DNA from: Sesamum alatum
Taxonomy: Eukaryota > Streptophyta > Magnoliopsida > Lamiales > Pedaliaceae
DNA: 64,000 bases
Reading direction: 5' to 3'
Assembly (NCBI GenBank): GCA_034509735.1
Contig: JACGWO010000013.1
Coordinates: 11,924,136 to 11,988,135, forward strand
Positions 34,881 through 47,760 of the stretch are shown here, piece after piece. Under the pieces are notes generated by a model, which searched no databases, was not told the origin of the DNA, and worked only from the letters and a program-made list of their open reading frames with translations. A program made the position numbers and the translations under genes. Numbering within the stretch: the first letter of the stretch is position 1; each line of letters starts with the position of its first letter.

Positions 34881-36152
34881 AACACACGGAAGGAGTCTTT
34901 GAAGTCAAGGAGGAAAGCATGAAACAAAAGCCTCGAAAGAATAGGGGAATGGAAGGCAAAATTCGACAACTTCCAGCTCATCTAAATCCCCCGCGAAGAA
35001 AATAACAAAGGGGATTACTTGTCAAAACTGGCTAGCACCACGGATGATTGCCGAACCAGGTAAATAATGATACAACACTTATCAAAGCCTGGATCCTCGG
35101 CGGAAGTGCACCCTATAATTCCTGGGGGGACTGGAGACAGCCCGTCCTGGAGTGGCTGAAGGAGGGATGCCTTCCCTCCGATAAATGGGAGGCTGCCCGC
35201 TTAAAGAAGCGAGCCGTTTGATTTCTCCTCAGTGGGAATACACTCTACAAGAAGTCTTTTATGCATCCCCTCCTGAGATGTCCGTCACAAAAGAGGGGAC
35301 ACATGTCCTCAAGGAGGTCCATAGCGGATGCTGTGGATCGCAAATAGGGGCATTGGCCCTGGCTAATAAAACCCTACGAGCCGACTACTTCTGGACCATG
35401 ATGAAGTAAGACGTCAAAATATTGGTGAGACAATACAAAAAATTCCAAGGACATGCCTCCCTGGTGTATCAACTGGCGGAGCCACTAACTACTTTGCTAA
35501 CACATGTCCCTTCGCTCAGTGGGGGGTCAACATAGTGGGGCCATTCCTCATGGCACCTGGCCAAAGGAAATTCCTCCTAGTAGCCATTGACTACTTTACA
35601 AAATGGGTAGAGGCCGAACCTCTCCCCGTATCAGTAAAGGGGAAGTCATGAAGTTCTTCTGGAAGAATATTATTTGTCGCTTTGGGCTCCCTCGAGAAAT
35701 TATCTTAGACTATGGACAAAAATTCCAGGGAAGCAAAACCTAGGAGTGGTTCAAGGTTTTGCAAATCAAACATAGATTCACCTCTGTAGCACACTCTCAA
35801 GCCAATGGTCAAGTGGAGGTCACCAATCATATCCTCCTACAAGGAATTAAGAGAAGACTCAATAGAGCCAGGGGTACTTGGACCAAGGAACTCACCTGTG
35901 TCCTCTGGGCCTATCGAACCATTCCTAGAAATTCTACGGGCGAAAGCCCTTTCTCGCTCGTGTATGGATTGATGCTATAATACCTGCTGAGGGTGGCATG
36001 CCCTCTCGTTAGACAATATGTTATACAAAAAGATAGCAATAACAATTTGCTTAGGAAAAATCTTGATTCATAGAGGAGCTCCGTGAACAAGCAGTCCTTC
36101 ACGTGCAGCGACAGAAAAACTAATGATTAATGCATACAATAAGCGGGGTAAG
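34881..36152 (+). pseudogene. Gypsy integrase, broken and 3' truncated
   Basis: The H-H-C-C zinc region is partly visible (VLKEVHSGCCGSQIGALALA at 35310-35370). The core shows V-D-Y-F-T-K-W-V-E-A-E in a shifted frame (about 35585-35615), a D-Y-G in place of D-N-G (about 35708), and the Glu motif SQANGQVEVTNHILLQGIKR (35798-35855). The GPY-proximal region WAYRTIPRNSTGESPFSLVYG ends near 35970. Multiple stops. The element is cut by the LTR starting at 36153. Confidence 0.88.
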
Positions 36153-38642
36153 TGTTAGAATAGGTGACCGGAAAGCTAATTAGATTGGCCTTGATGTAAT
36201 CTATTTCTGACAATGTCATTGTAATTGTAATATTCTTATATGAATAAAGTGAGTATTCATGTTTGGCAGTTTCATTTGTTGTGCTCGCTATTTATGTTTA
36301 TTCCATTAACATCACAACAAAGCCCACAGGCCAAACGAACAACCCATGTAGTTGGGCTGCGCATTGGATGACAGCTATGAAACTAACTTCTAAGGGTTAG
36401 GTCTGAAACGTTCCAAGTCGAGGACCTTGAGACATGGCATCGAGAGTCCTACACAGACTTGCACTAAGGATTGCATTCATTGGATGAGTGCCGTGTTTCA
36501 TCAGCGACAGACGTTGGACGTCTATGCAATATTAGTGGGTTAGTTGACAAGGATGTCAGCTGATTGAACTAACTCGCGGGAATCGTCATATGGAAGCCTT
36601 GGAGGCTTGGTCGGTATAACTGGCATTCCCGGCTCCAATAGTACGAGATTAGTCCTCGACTTGAGGAATCATGGCCACATGCATATGATGGTTGTATCTA
36701 GCATCTGGCCAGAGATGTCAGTATCTAGGATACGTTCATCATAAGCCTTATATAGTGAAGTGAATAAAGCCTTTAGGTTGGGAGATATCAAAGGGATCAA
36801 AGGGGAACCTCCGCCTAGCTGTCCCTGTATTATTCAACTCATCTTCACTCCAGTTTCCCGTAGCAACTACAGCAAGCTGACTAGCTCGCTTACTTTACTT
36901 TCACTCAACAGCCTAGCTCTAACAAGCCAATCCGTTCCTAGCCCCCCCGTCTTACCGCGGCTGGCTGCACGGAGTTTAGCCGGGCTTCTTCCTCGAGCAA
37001 TCCTCCTTCGATGCCTGCTTACTTAGGTATAGCTGACCAGCTTTAAGTCTATAACCCTTTTCAAGTCGGGAATGCCCACATCAGTCTGATATTATCATAT
37101 GTTGACTTGCACCCAGGCCTAGCTCTCTGTGGTGTTAGCTCGAAGAACTCTTCTGGAGCTAACCTAAGTTCACCAGTCGGCACTCCTTGCGGAGATACTC
37201 AACAGGTATCCATTGCTCATCAACAAATGATAGCAAGGCTCAAGAGGCTTAAAGCAGCGCAAGATGGGAGCAAGTTCAGTGAAACGAGGGGTAAAGCCTT
37301 AAATTAAGCAAGGCAAGAAAGAGTAAGCACTACAACTTTTGTATAATAGGTTTTCTTTTCTGTATCTGAACCCTCGGTCAGGCTGAACCTTATTTCCTTT
37401 CAGTTCCGTCACTCATTTTAGAATGGCATTCCGCTTTCATAAATTAAGAAAAAGATTTCCCCGGTATGAACTCCTACCTTCTAAGTAGCGAGCCTGATTC
37501 CAATCCTGAGGCAGGGAGAGGGATAGCTCACTGAGTGGATTATTCTACTATTTTGTCAGTTACTTCAGCTCCTGCTAAACCATTCGTTACCCCTCCTTCT
37601 GTGAAAGTCTTTCCTGGCATAAGAACCTGTCGGAGTCCTCTTACTGTAGATGGCAAGTAGTCGGAATATGTATTGAGGATGGTGGATTCCAAGATAGGAT
37701 CCGTCAACCTGTCAGTATATGATAGTCGAGTCTTCTATACGCTCTAAGACAGTCTAAACTCTTATAACTCTATGGCCACAGCGATTGGTCGATTAGGGAA
37801 TGGTTTCCTACGTCGATCGATAGAGTAAACATGCCTCGAGTTACTGAGCATAATTGTCTAGTCCAGGATGGGAACCGATGCACAATTCCATGCCCTAGAC
37901 TTAGACCGGGAGACGGATGATGGAAGGACCGTACTCGTATGGAACTCGGGAGCCTAAATATTCACACCAACATTCACCTAGTCTCTAGTGCCACGGACCG
38001 TTTGCTAGACGACCACCCATGGTGACGGGCGTTTTTCTGATTAATGGTTAATCGAAAAACAATTAATTAAATTGGATTTAATTGATCAATTGTGTTGGAC
38101 ACAAGCCTAAGTCTAGCTGAGTGTGAACCTAATGAGTCACACGCAAATCACTTGGATTTGGGGGAGTTAATTTGGAATTAATTCTAGAAGAAGCGAATAA
38201 ATTTAATTGGATTAAATTTATTCAAGAGAGAAAATAAATGATTGGATCATTTATTGAGAAATCCATTTGATGGATGGTTCAAGAATTAATTAATTGGATT
38301 AGTTGATTTTTTGGACTAAGGACCTTCAAATTAGTTGGATTAATTTATTGGGTTTTGGCTAGAATAGTTGATTGGATCAAATTATTCTTAATTTGGACTT
38401 ATGTTTATTTAATTGGATTAAATAAATAATTGGGATTCAATTCGATTGAAATTAATTAGATTAATTAATACCCAATGGATACATGTTTGGACTTTATTTA
38501 ATTTGATTAAATAAAAGTCCAAAAACATAAAGGTCCAAGTCCATTTTTTTCATGCAAGTTGAAGCTAGTTAAGGAGGAATTTCAACTCTTCCACATATGT
38601 ACATGATGTGCACGAAATTATGTTGATTTGTGGGTGGTTTTT
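36153..38642 (+). mobile_element. Long copia LTR (type B), interrupted and truncated
   Basis: Begins TGTTAGAATAGGTGACCGGA and matches the LTR at 53552-54402 plus 62849-64000 almost throughout. It is interrupted by a ~0.9 kb foreign insert (36762-37656). It ends abruptly at about 38642 (TGTGGGTGGTTTTTT), where the partner LTR continues differently and this one joins internal sequence of a type A element. The missing end suggests deletion or recombination. Confidence 0.82.
36762..37656. other. Probable mitochondrial DNA insert (NUMT)
   Basis: Foreign to the surrounding LTR and of different base composition. 36941-37000 reads CCCCCCCGTCTTACCGCGGC... with GGAGTTTAGCCGGGCTTCTT, resembling the complement of the conserved 530-loop region of plant mitochondrial 18S rRNA, with indels. 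The rest has the texture of plant mitochondrial intergenic DNA, with no open gene. Left and right junctions fall at a place where the intact LTR reads continuously (AGTGCAGTCAGAATATG at about 54132), so this is a clean insertion of organelle-like DNA. Confidence 0.55.
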
Positions 38643-40746
38643 TCTCGATCAAAAGAATATCTCTTTGTTGGACAAAGGTTTTGTTTCATACATATTTGAT
38701 CAACAAAATTATTGAATATTGATTCATGTTTACACGTAAATTCCTAGAACACTATTCCATGAAAGGGTTTATGAATACTCAAAATTCAAATGATCTGAAT
38801 GGATTAATCAAGACCAACTTACAGATTTGGCATCCACAAAAGGCTACGGCGGTTTCCTCTTATTAGAGATAAGTAAATTAAAAAGTTCGATGAATCTAGA
38901 AATAGACGATTCGAATTGACTAAATTTACATGTTCTTTCTGAAGAAGAAAGTCCGAAAGCTCTTTTGAAAATAGTAGGCTTGCCAAATAGTCTATTGAAA
39001 GGGATCTAGTAAGACAACTGTAGGTTGCTGAATACACAAGACCATAAGGGGGTTTAGAAGTATAAAGGTCCCATAGGAGGTTTGGGAATTAGACTTGAGG
39101 GCGTGAATCGTAAATGGTCGCAAAATTAAACCCATTTTGATAGGATCAAAAAAGCCGTGTATTTAGTGGGAGCTCTTGAGCATCTAGTTGAGAATGGAAT
39201 TCTCAATGAAACATTTCCTGTAAAGGCCAAGTATGACGGTCTCTGATAAAGGGAACGATCGAGCCTCGTTCGACGGAGGTCGATCAAAGTTTCACTAAAT
39301 TACCTTAGCCCGTGAAGACATGACTTGAAAAATTGCCAACGTACGGAACGTGACACTTTGCTAGGAGTCACGCACAAGGGTGCCATGGTTTGGCAAGCCT
39401 GTGTCCCGACAAAGTCCTTAAGCATGTAGGAGGATCCTACATACGTCAAGGGACTAGTGGGAGACAAATTAGACTCGGTGTCTGATTTGTACAGGTTTAC
39501 GATAGAAATAATGCTAAAACATTGCTTATGATCGCATTTCTTACTTAAACTGATCATATTCCAGTCCCCTTAAGTACAAACTCGAATGTCGTTGAGGTAC
39601 GAGTGATCGGGATAACTTCGGTCAAATTTGGATAGTGATCGAAATGACCTGCGGAACGTGATGTTGGACATCATAGTCGGATTTATGGAGAGGAACCATA
39701 GAATCCGCTAGGAAATTCAAACAAAGTTTGAAACACCGCACAACTGGAAATAATCATTTTGACGAGCTCATACGAAGTATGACTCAGTCTTAAACGACGT
39801 AGGTGATCAGTGGGAGCAGAAGTGGAGTTCCAAGCGTTTAAGTGTATATTGTCTTGTTCATCATGGATGAATTCAAGACATTACGAATCACTAAAACACA
39901 ACCGTAGCTCACGAAAATTCTCCATGACATTTTAGGGTTCCCACATACATATCGTGGATTGAGCTGCTGAAGACTCAGTCATGATAGATTAATGAGAAAG
40001 CTCAGATATGTAGAGGGACAAGTTGTTCGAGACTCAGTCACGATTAGACTGATGAGAAAGCTTAGATACTATGAATAAAGTATCAAGCCATTCAAGACAT
40101 AGTCATAGTGGACTAATGAGAAGGTTTGGATGTTAAGTATCCCTACGTCTTAACCCTAAATAAACATAAGGTATGTTTACTCGGTGCATGAGATCCGATG
40201 TTGAGTGTGCTTCTTGCATGACTCAACAGAAATCGGTAATGCACTAAGGGGTTGAAGACAACAATCAAGAACAATCCTTAGGACCTGCATAAAGACTAAA
40301 GATGTGTTTTCGATGCACCATCTGTGGAGAGTTGTTTTGGAAGGCTAAAGTGATAGCTTCCAGAAGCATAGTGAAAAATGGTTAGTCTCAAAGGTATGCA
40401 CAGTCATGCCCAATGACGATTGCATTGGATAGTGGTTATGGATGAAGACCGCGTCCATAGGATGGACGTGGTGCCTAGCACGGCCAAGCCAATGTTCATC
40501 TAGATAGCGGACAACCAGGCTATGGAAAAAGTTATGGCACGAGATCTCATCACAAGATCCATGGAAAATTCTTAGACAACCACCATCTCTAGGAGGCGAT
40601 GGTGGATAGAGGTAACACGGTTAGACCGTATTGATTCGGCAAGGAAATATACCTTACTCATGAGACCGTAGTCGGTATCGTAGATTACTCATGCTCAGAG
40701 GCTTCTGAAAAAAGTGGATAATTGACTTAATGGTTAAGTGGGAGAT
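38643..40746 (+). mobile_element. Internal 3' part of type A copia element (plus strand)
   Basis: Matches, in inverted orientation, 44854 to about 46970 of the minus-strand element. Contains a very degraded integrase-like stretch (about 39115-39210). It ends with the polypurine tract AAGTGGGAGAT just before the LTR at 40747. The 5' ~3.7 kb of the internal region seen in the minus-strand relative is absent. Confidence 0.8.
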
Positions 40747-42280
40747 AGTTAAAATGGGTGATCAGAAAGTCAATGTGGTTGGTTGTTTCGAGAATCATTC
40801 GTTAATCTTTGAAGAAATAATATTATGTTGATGAATGTAGTAAGGATTTATCATTGGCAACGATGAGTTTGCTTTGCTTACTGCTTGCATTAAACGTCAT
40901 TTCGATATCACAACAAATGCCCACAAACCGGACGTATGAATCCAAGAAGTTGGACCACACATAGGTTGGAGGCCATGGAACCAACTTCTGTAGATAGGTC
41001 TGAAACAGTCCAAGTCGAGGACCTCGAGATTGGGCATCGAGGGTCCTGTAGAGACTTGCACTAAGGATTGCATTTATTAAATGAGTATCGTGTTTCATCG
41101 GTGACAGACGTTGGAACGTCTATGCAGTATTAGTGGGTTAGTTGACAAAGGTGTCGGCTGACTGAGGTGAGTCGTGGGAATCGTCATATGGAAGCCACAC
41201 GGGCTTAATCGGTATGACTCGTATTCTCGGTTCCAATAGTCTAGGATTAATCCTTGGACTTGAGGAATCACGACATTCGCTCACATACGAAGACTGTAAC
41301 TTGGATCTGCGCGAGAGGTGGTCGTGTCATATGACATGGCCATCATAAGCCTTGTTCAGTGCAGTTGGAGTACGCAGAGAGGACGGTGGATTCCAAGATA
41401 GGATCTGTCCCCTGTCAAAGAATATGACAACGAGAACTCCTATGCGCTCGAGATGGTTTAGACTCTCAAAATCTATGGCCATAGCACTTGATTGAGTGGA
41501 AAAGATTTTCCTACGTCAATCATAGAGTTAAGACTATCTCAAGTTTGAAGCATAGATGCCTAAGACAAGGATGGGAACCGACAACCTAATTCTACACCCT
41601 TGAGTAAGGCCGGGAGACAGGTGATAGTAGGATCGTACCTGTATGTAACTTGAAGCCTAAATATTCATACCACATATTCACTTAGTCTCTCTAGTGCCAT
41701 GGACCGTTGCTAGACGGCCACCCATGGTTACGGACTACTTTGGTTATGAGATAACAAGAAGTAAGTTCAAGTCTAGCTGAGGGTGAACCTAAAGAGTCAC
41801 ACCCGCTGTACCGGACATGAAAGGAATTAATTTGGAATTAATTTTGGGAGAAGATTTAATTTAATAGGATTAAATTATACTTCTTGGAGATTCGAGCCTC
41901 GATGGATTAATTAGATTAATCGGGCTTGAGTTCATAAATTAGATTTATGGATTTTATAAAGCATGGACTTCCTTTTTAATTAGATTAAATGGGTAAATTA
42001 ATTAGTGGGTTTGGTATATTAAATAGGATTTAATATAAAGTCCATTGGACCTTTGGACTATTTAATTTAGAATTAAATAAGCCAATTCCATAAAGCCCAT
42101 AAAAAATGGATGGACGAGATTTGATCTAGAGATTGATGAGATGAAAGGCCATGATTAATTTGACTTAATCAAAGCCTAGTTTGACTAGGATTTGACTAGG
42201 TCAAAATCCTAGTCAAGTGTGCCTCTTTAGAAGAGGTTGAGTATAAATAGGAAAAATGTTTCCTATAAATACTCAAAAAC

Positions 42281-42302
42281 ACACACACACACACACACAC
42301 AC
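42281..42302 (+). repeat. CA dinucleotide microsatellite in LTR
   Basis: About 11 CA units. The minus-strand LTR copies show the matching GT runs at about 43239-43258 and 51167-51186, so the microsatellite is an old part of this LTR family. Confidence 0.9.
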
Positions 42303-42692
42303 CTACTAATCTCTACACTTTTCATCTCTAATCTCTCTCTCAATTTTCGTCCACCTCTCTTATTTTTCTCCAAGATTTTACTCTTTGTTCTTCTTCATTT
42401 ATTCAAGGTAGAACATAAGAAACGTCGATAACGTTAATCGATAGTGTGTATCGATGTCTCTTCTCCCTAAAATATATCTTGCTAGCACGGGACTTCGTTA
42501 CTTTCCAGTGGAGCGTGTGGACGATTTGGAGGGTCTCTACTATGAGATCTTGGTGCAAAACGGGGAACAATGCGTGTAGCCGAACAAAGATGACTACGAG
42601 AGGTAACGTCCTCTTTTACGTTTCTTGTTCTAAAATTCTATGGCCTCCATGTTGTGTTTTATTGAGCATGAGATACACCGAACGCCCAGGAC

Positions 42693-42697
42693 AATCA
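42693..42697. other. Target site duplication AATCA, left copy
   Basis: AATCA precedes the terminal TGAAACG of the minus-strand element; the second copy is at 52762-52766. Exact match. Confidence 0.93.
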
Positions 42698-44853
42698 TGA
42701 AACGTTATGTGGACCGTCCCTGGAGATGAACGCGAATAGCGGAAGCGCGAAAGATAGTATAATAAAAAAATTATAAAGCATAATTAAATGAAATTAAATC
42801 ATGCATAACATACATAAACGAATCAAGGGGTGTGCCCTTGATTATCCCGGTCGTTCGGTGTATCTCATGTTCAATAAAACACAAGATGGAGGCCATAGAA
42901 TTAGAACCGGAAAATATAATTAAAGAACCTACCCGGTTGTAGTTTTGTCTTTGTTTGGCTACATGCATTGTTCCCCGTTTTGCACCAAGATCTCAAAGAA
43001 GAGACCCTCTAAATCATCTCACTCGCTACACCGGAAAGCAAAGAAACCTTGTGCTAGCAAGAAATTATTTGGGGAGAAGAGACATCGATACACGCTATGA
43101 ATTAACGCAATCGACGTCTCTTATGTTCTAACTTGAATAAATCAAGAAGAACAAAGTAGAGATCTTGGAGAGTGTGAGAGAGGGTGGACGAAATTCTTGA
43201 GAGAGAATTGAGAGATGAGAGTTGTAGAGATAGTAGGTGTGTGTGTGTGTGTGTGTGTTTTTGAGTATTTATAGAAAATAGAATTTCCTATTACTACTCA
43301 ACCTCTTCTAAAGAGACACACTTTGACTAGGATTTTGATCTAGTCAAATCCTAGTCAAACTAGACTTTGATTAAGTCAAATTAATCATGGCCCTTCATCT
43401 CATCAATCCCTTGATCAAATCTTGTCCGTCCATTTTGATGAGCTTTATGGAATGGGCCTATTTAATTCTAAATTAAATAGTCCCATGGACTTTATATTAA
43501 ATCCTATTTAATATACCAAGCCCATTAATTAATTATTGGAATGGACTTATTTAATTCTAAATAAATAGTCCATGGACTTTATATTAAATCCTATTTTAAT
43601 ATACCCAGCCCATTTCTTTTAATCTAATTAAAAGGGAAACCCATGCTTTATAAAATCCATAAATCTAATTTATGAACTCAAGCCCGATTATTCCAAATAA
43701 TCCATTGAGTTTTTGAATCTCCAATAAGTATAATTTAATTCCATTAAATTAAACCTCCTCCCGGAATTAATTCCAAATTAATTTCCCTTCATTTGGTGTA
43801 GCGGGTATGACTCTTTAGGTTCACCTTTCAGCTAGACTTGGACCTACTTCTTGTTATTTCATAACCAAAGTGGTCCGTTACCATGGGTGGCCATCTAGCA
43901 ACAGTCCATGGCACTAGAGATTAGGTGAATATGCGGTGTGAACATTTAGGCTCCGAGTTACATGCAGCTACGGTCCTACCGTCACTCGATACGTACGGGT
44001 ACGGTCCTACTGTCGCCTGTCTCCCGGCCTTTAGTCTAGGGCATGGAATTAGGATGTGGGTTCCCATCCTTGACTTAGGCATCTATGCTTAATGCTCGAG
44101 ATAGGTTTAACTCGACGTAGGAAATCCTTTTCCACTAAGATCAAGTGCTATGGTCATAGACTTTGTGAGTCTAAACCATCTCAGAGCGCATAGGAGATCT
44201 CGTTGTCATATCCTTTGACAGGGGACAGATCCTATCTTGGAATACACCGTTCTTACATACTCCGACTGCACTGGACAAGGCTTATGATGATCATGTCATA
44301 AAACGCGGTCAAATCTCACCAGATCCAAGATATAGCCTTAGTATGTAAGGGACTATCGTGATCCTCAAGTCCGAGGACTAATCCCGTACTATCAGAACCG
44401 GGAATACGAGTCATACCGACTAAGCCCGAGTGGCTTCCATATGACGATTCCCGCGAGTCACCTTAGTCAACAGCCACCTAGCTGGTTAACCCACTAACAC
44501 TACATGGATGAACCTCGTCACCTATCGATGAAATGCGACTCCGGATGCTTAGTGCAAGTCTCAAATGGATTCTCAATGCCCTGTCTCGAGATTCCTTGAC
44601 TTGGAGTATTTCAAATCGATTCGGTGAAACTGATTTCATAAACCTACCTCCAAGCGTAGTTCCAATTTTCCGAAATGTTATTTCAGTCTGTGGGCGTTTG
44701 TTGTGACATCGAAACGATGCAAGCAGTAAGCACAACAAACTTACGCCTATGAATCCTTACTGCATTCATTAACATAATACTACTTGTTCAAAGATTCACG
44801 AATCGCTCTTAGAACAGCCAATACCATTGACTTTCTGGTCACCTATTCTAACA
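42698..44853 (-). repeat. 3' LTR of minus-strand type A element
   Basis: 2156 bp. The plus strand begins TGAAACGTTATGTGGAC and ends CACCTATTCTAACA. Together with the plus-strand LTR piece to its left it forms a nearly perfect ~2 kb palindrome. Confidence 0.93.
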
Positions 44854-44869
44854 ATCTCCCACTTGACCA
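44854..44869 (-). other. Polypurine tract of minus-strand element
   Basis: On the minus strand TGGTCAAGTGGGAGAT immediately precedes the 3' LTR start. The plus-strand relative has AAGTGGGAGAT at the same place (40736-40746). Confidence 0.85.
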
Positions 44870-46980
44870 TTAAGTCAATTACCCACTTTGTTCAGAATCT
44901 CTGAGTATGAGTAATCTACAATACCGACTAAGGTCTCGTGAGTCCGCTTATATTTCCTTGCCGAAGCAATACGGTCTAACCGTGTTACCTCTATCCACCA
45001 TCACCTCCTAAAGATGGTGGTTGTCTAAGAATATTTTCGTGGATCTTGTGATGAGATCTCGTGCCAATACTCCCATAGCCAACTTGCCTGCTATATAGGC
45101 GAACATGGCTTGGCCGTGCTTGGCGCCACGTCCATCCTGTGGACGTAGTCTTCATCCATGACCACTATTCAATGCACTCGTCAGTGGGCCTGACTGTGCA
45201 TACCTTTGAGACTAACTGGTTTCACTATGCTCTAGAAGCTAGTATCGCTTTAGCCTTCCAAAGCAACTCTCAACAGACGGTGCATCATGAACACATCTTT
45301 AGTCCTTATTCAGGTACTAAGGATCGTTCTTGATTGTTGTCTTCAACCCCTCAGTGCATTTACCAATTTCTGTTGAGTCATGCAAGAAGCACACTCAACA
45401 TCTGTTCCTATGCACCGAGTAAACATGTCGTATGTTTGCCTAGGGTTAAGACGTAGGGGATACTCAACATCCAAGCCTTCTCATTAGTCTACCGTGACTA
45501 AGTCTTGAATGTCTTGATGCTTTATTCATAGTATCTCAGTTTTCTCATCAGTCTAACTATGACTGAGTCTCAAATAACTTGTCTCTCTACATATCTGTGT
45601 TTTCTCATAAGTCTACCATTGACTGAATCTTTGAAAAACTCAATTCATGATATGTATGTGGGAACCCTAAAATGTCATGGAGAATTTTCGTGAGTTACAG
45701 TTGTGTTTTAGTGATTCCTAATGTCTTGAATTCATCCATGAATCAAGACATTACACACTTAAACACATGGAACACCATTTCTACTCCCACTGATCACCTA
45801 CGTCGTTTAAAACCGAGTCATGCTCCGTATGAGCTCGTTAAATGAATATTCCAATTATGCGGTGTTTCAAACCTTGTTTGAATTTCCTAGCGGATTCTAT
45901 GGCTCCTCTTCATAAATCCTACTCGATGTCCATCATCACGTTCCGCAGGTCGTTTGGATTTCTAGCCAATTTTGACCGAACTTATCCCGATCACACGTAC
46001 CTCTACGACATTCGGGTTTGTTCTTAAGGGGACTGAAATATGATCAGTTTAAGTGAGAAATGAGATTATAACAAATGTTAGCATTGTTCTGCCGTAAACC
46101 TGTACAAATCAGGCACCGAGTCTAATTTGTCTCCCACTAGTCCCTTAACGTATGTAGGATCCTTCTACATGCTTAAGGACTTTGTCGGGACACAGGCTTG
46201 CCAAACCATGCCTCCTTGTACGTGACTCCTAGCAAAGTGCCACGTTCCTTACGTTGGCAATTTGTGAGTTTACGTCTTTACGGGCTAAGGTAATTTGGTG
46301 AAACTTCGATCGATCTTCGTCCAAACGAGGCTCGATCATTCCTTTATCAGAGACTGTCATACTTGGCCTTTACAGGAAACATTTCATTGAGAATTCCATT
46401 CTTAACTGGATGCTCAAGAGCCCACTAAATACACGGCCTTTTCGATCCTATCGAAACAGGTTTAATTTTGCGACCATTTATGGTTCACCACCTTAAGTCC
46501 AATTCCCATCCTCCTATGGGACCTTTAGACTTTTGAACCCTCTTATGGTCTTGTGTATTAGTAACCTACAGTTGTCTTATTAGATCCCTTCCAATAGACT
46601 ATTTGGCAAGCCTACTTCGTCCAACAAAGAGTTTTGGGATTTTCTTCTTCATAAAAGACTTGTAAATTTAATCTATTCGAATCATCTATTTCTAGATTCA
46701 TCGAACTTTCCAATTTACTTATCTTTAATGAGAGGAAACGTCCTAGCTGTTGTAGATGCCAAATCTGTAAGTTGGTCTTAATTAATCCATTTAGATAATT
46801 TGAATTTTGAGTATCCATAAACCTTTTATGGGATGGGATTCTAGGAATTTACGTGCAAACACTAGCAAACATGAAACAATATTCAATAATTTTGTTGATC
46901 AAATATGTATAAAATAAAACCTTTTTCCAACAAAGAGACATACTTTTGATCATGCTAGGTTACGTTTCCTATAAACTATC
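44870..46980 (-). pseudogene. Degraded pol region of minus-strand element
   Basis: Corresponds to 38643-40746. A faint integrase segment lies at about 46380-46470 (minus strand), recognised mainly by alignment with 5760-5850 and 59395-59520. No RT or RNase H catalytic motif can be read. Stops occur in all frames. Confidence 0.6.
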
Positions 46981-47179
46981 CTAACATAATCATGATTATA
47001 GGCCTGTCAAGTCTCTAGTCCTTTTCAGCAATGGACCTTGCCATTGTTGAATACTAGAACTGTTCTTGGCCTTTAAGTCCTTATTCACTTTCTGCAAACC
47101 ACCCGCAAATTAGTGATAGGAACAGTATCAAATACCAAATAGAGTAAAAGTGATCATGTCAATACTCAATATCAAATTT

Positions 47180-47760
47180 TACCTACATTGGAGAGGGGTT
47201 TAGGATACTCCCTTTTTCAATGGCCCTCTTTACGGCAATGAATGCTTACGTTCTTAGGAATCTATGAACTTGACTGCTGAACCTTTTGCTCTTTCCTTTA
47301 CCTCCACCTTGTGTTGTAAAGGACTAGCACTTGAAGTGCTTAATTGTTGATGTCACCTTACCCTTCTTCCTCTTTTGGCGTCTGGCACCCTTGCCTTTCG
47401 CTTATGGAGGTTGAAGCCTCTCCTACTAGTACCTGATGGTGCAGATTTTGCAATCGTTGCCTCGTACTAGACCAATACAATTACCAACCTATGAAGATCT
47501 TTTCTGAGCTCATTCATATTTGATAATTAATGGTTCGAAGGAGGAAGGAAGAGACTGAAGGATTATGTCAATGTACATCTCTATTTTAAGGCTAACGTGG
47601 AGATCTTTTAAGCTTCTCCACTAGGGATTGCATCATCACTCCATGTCTTTTGTACAGACATCCCTTCCGTCATCTTAGCTTCAAAAATGCCTTCATTGCA
47701 TTATATCCTATATGCTGGTCCGGGACCATATAGACATGATGCAAACGAAGCATAGTTGAG
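47180..47760 (-). pseudogene. Copia Gag remnant
   Basis: Minus-strand translation in shifting frames shows M-K-A-F-L-K region (about 47700), Q-S-L-V-E-K-L-K (about 47620), S-S-F-x-x-x-I-I-K-Y (about 47530) and a zinc-knuckle-like H-C-R-K-E-G-H-x-K-R-E (about 47215), the order expected for copia Gag. Numerous stops. Confidence 0.7.

Larger units (their letters stand above)
28778..36152 (+). mobile_element. Ty3/gypsy retrotransposon, truncated and interrupted
   Basis: A 5' LTR (about 28778-29488, start uncertain) is followed by a PBS-like ATTGGCGTCATCTGTGG, then gag, a protease remnant, RT, RNase H and integrase in Ty3/gypsy order. A solo copia LTR (31894-34094) splits RT from RNase H. The 3' end is lost where another LTR starts at 36153. 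The coding parts are broken by frameshifts and stops, and the protease/RT junction is deleted. The PBS and motif set suggest the Tat/Athila side of plant gypsy elements, but the lineage is not certain. Confidence 0.88.
40747..42697 (+). repeat. Type A copia 3' LTR, left piece
   Basis: Begins AGTTAAAATGGGTGATCAG (ancestral TGTTAGAATAGGTGACCAG with the TG mutated) right after the polypurine tract. Contains a TATA box (GTATAAATAGG, about 42240) and a CA microsatellite (42281-42302). Interrupted at 42697 by the minus-strand element; the last 131 bp lie at 52762-52892. Confidence 0.9.

Noticed and set aside
36760..37307. Two open frames within the organelle-like insert, considered as host genes
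   Set aside because: No family recognised, no splice sites, and the surrounding block looks like mitochondrial intergenic and rRNA-antisense DNA.
42281..43259. CA and GT runs considered as a telomere-like or CRISPR-like repeat
   Set aside because: Simple dinucleotide microsatellites inside the LTRs.
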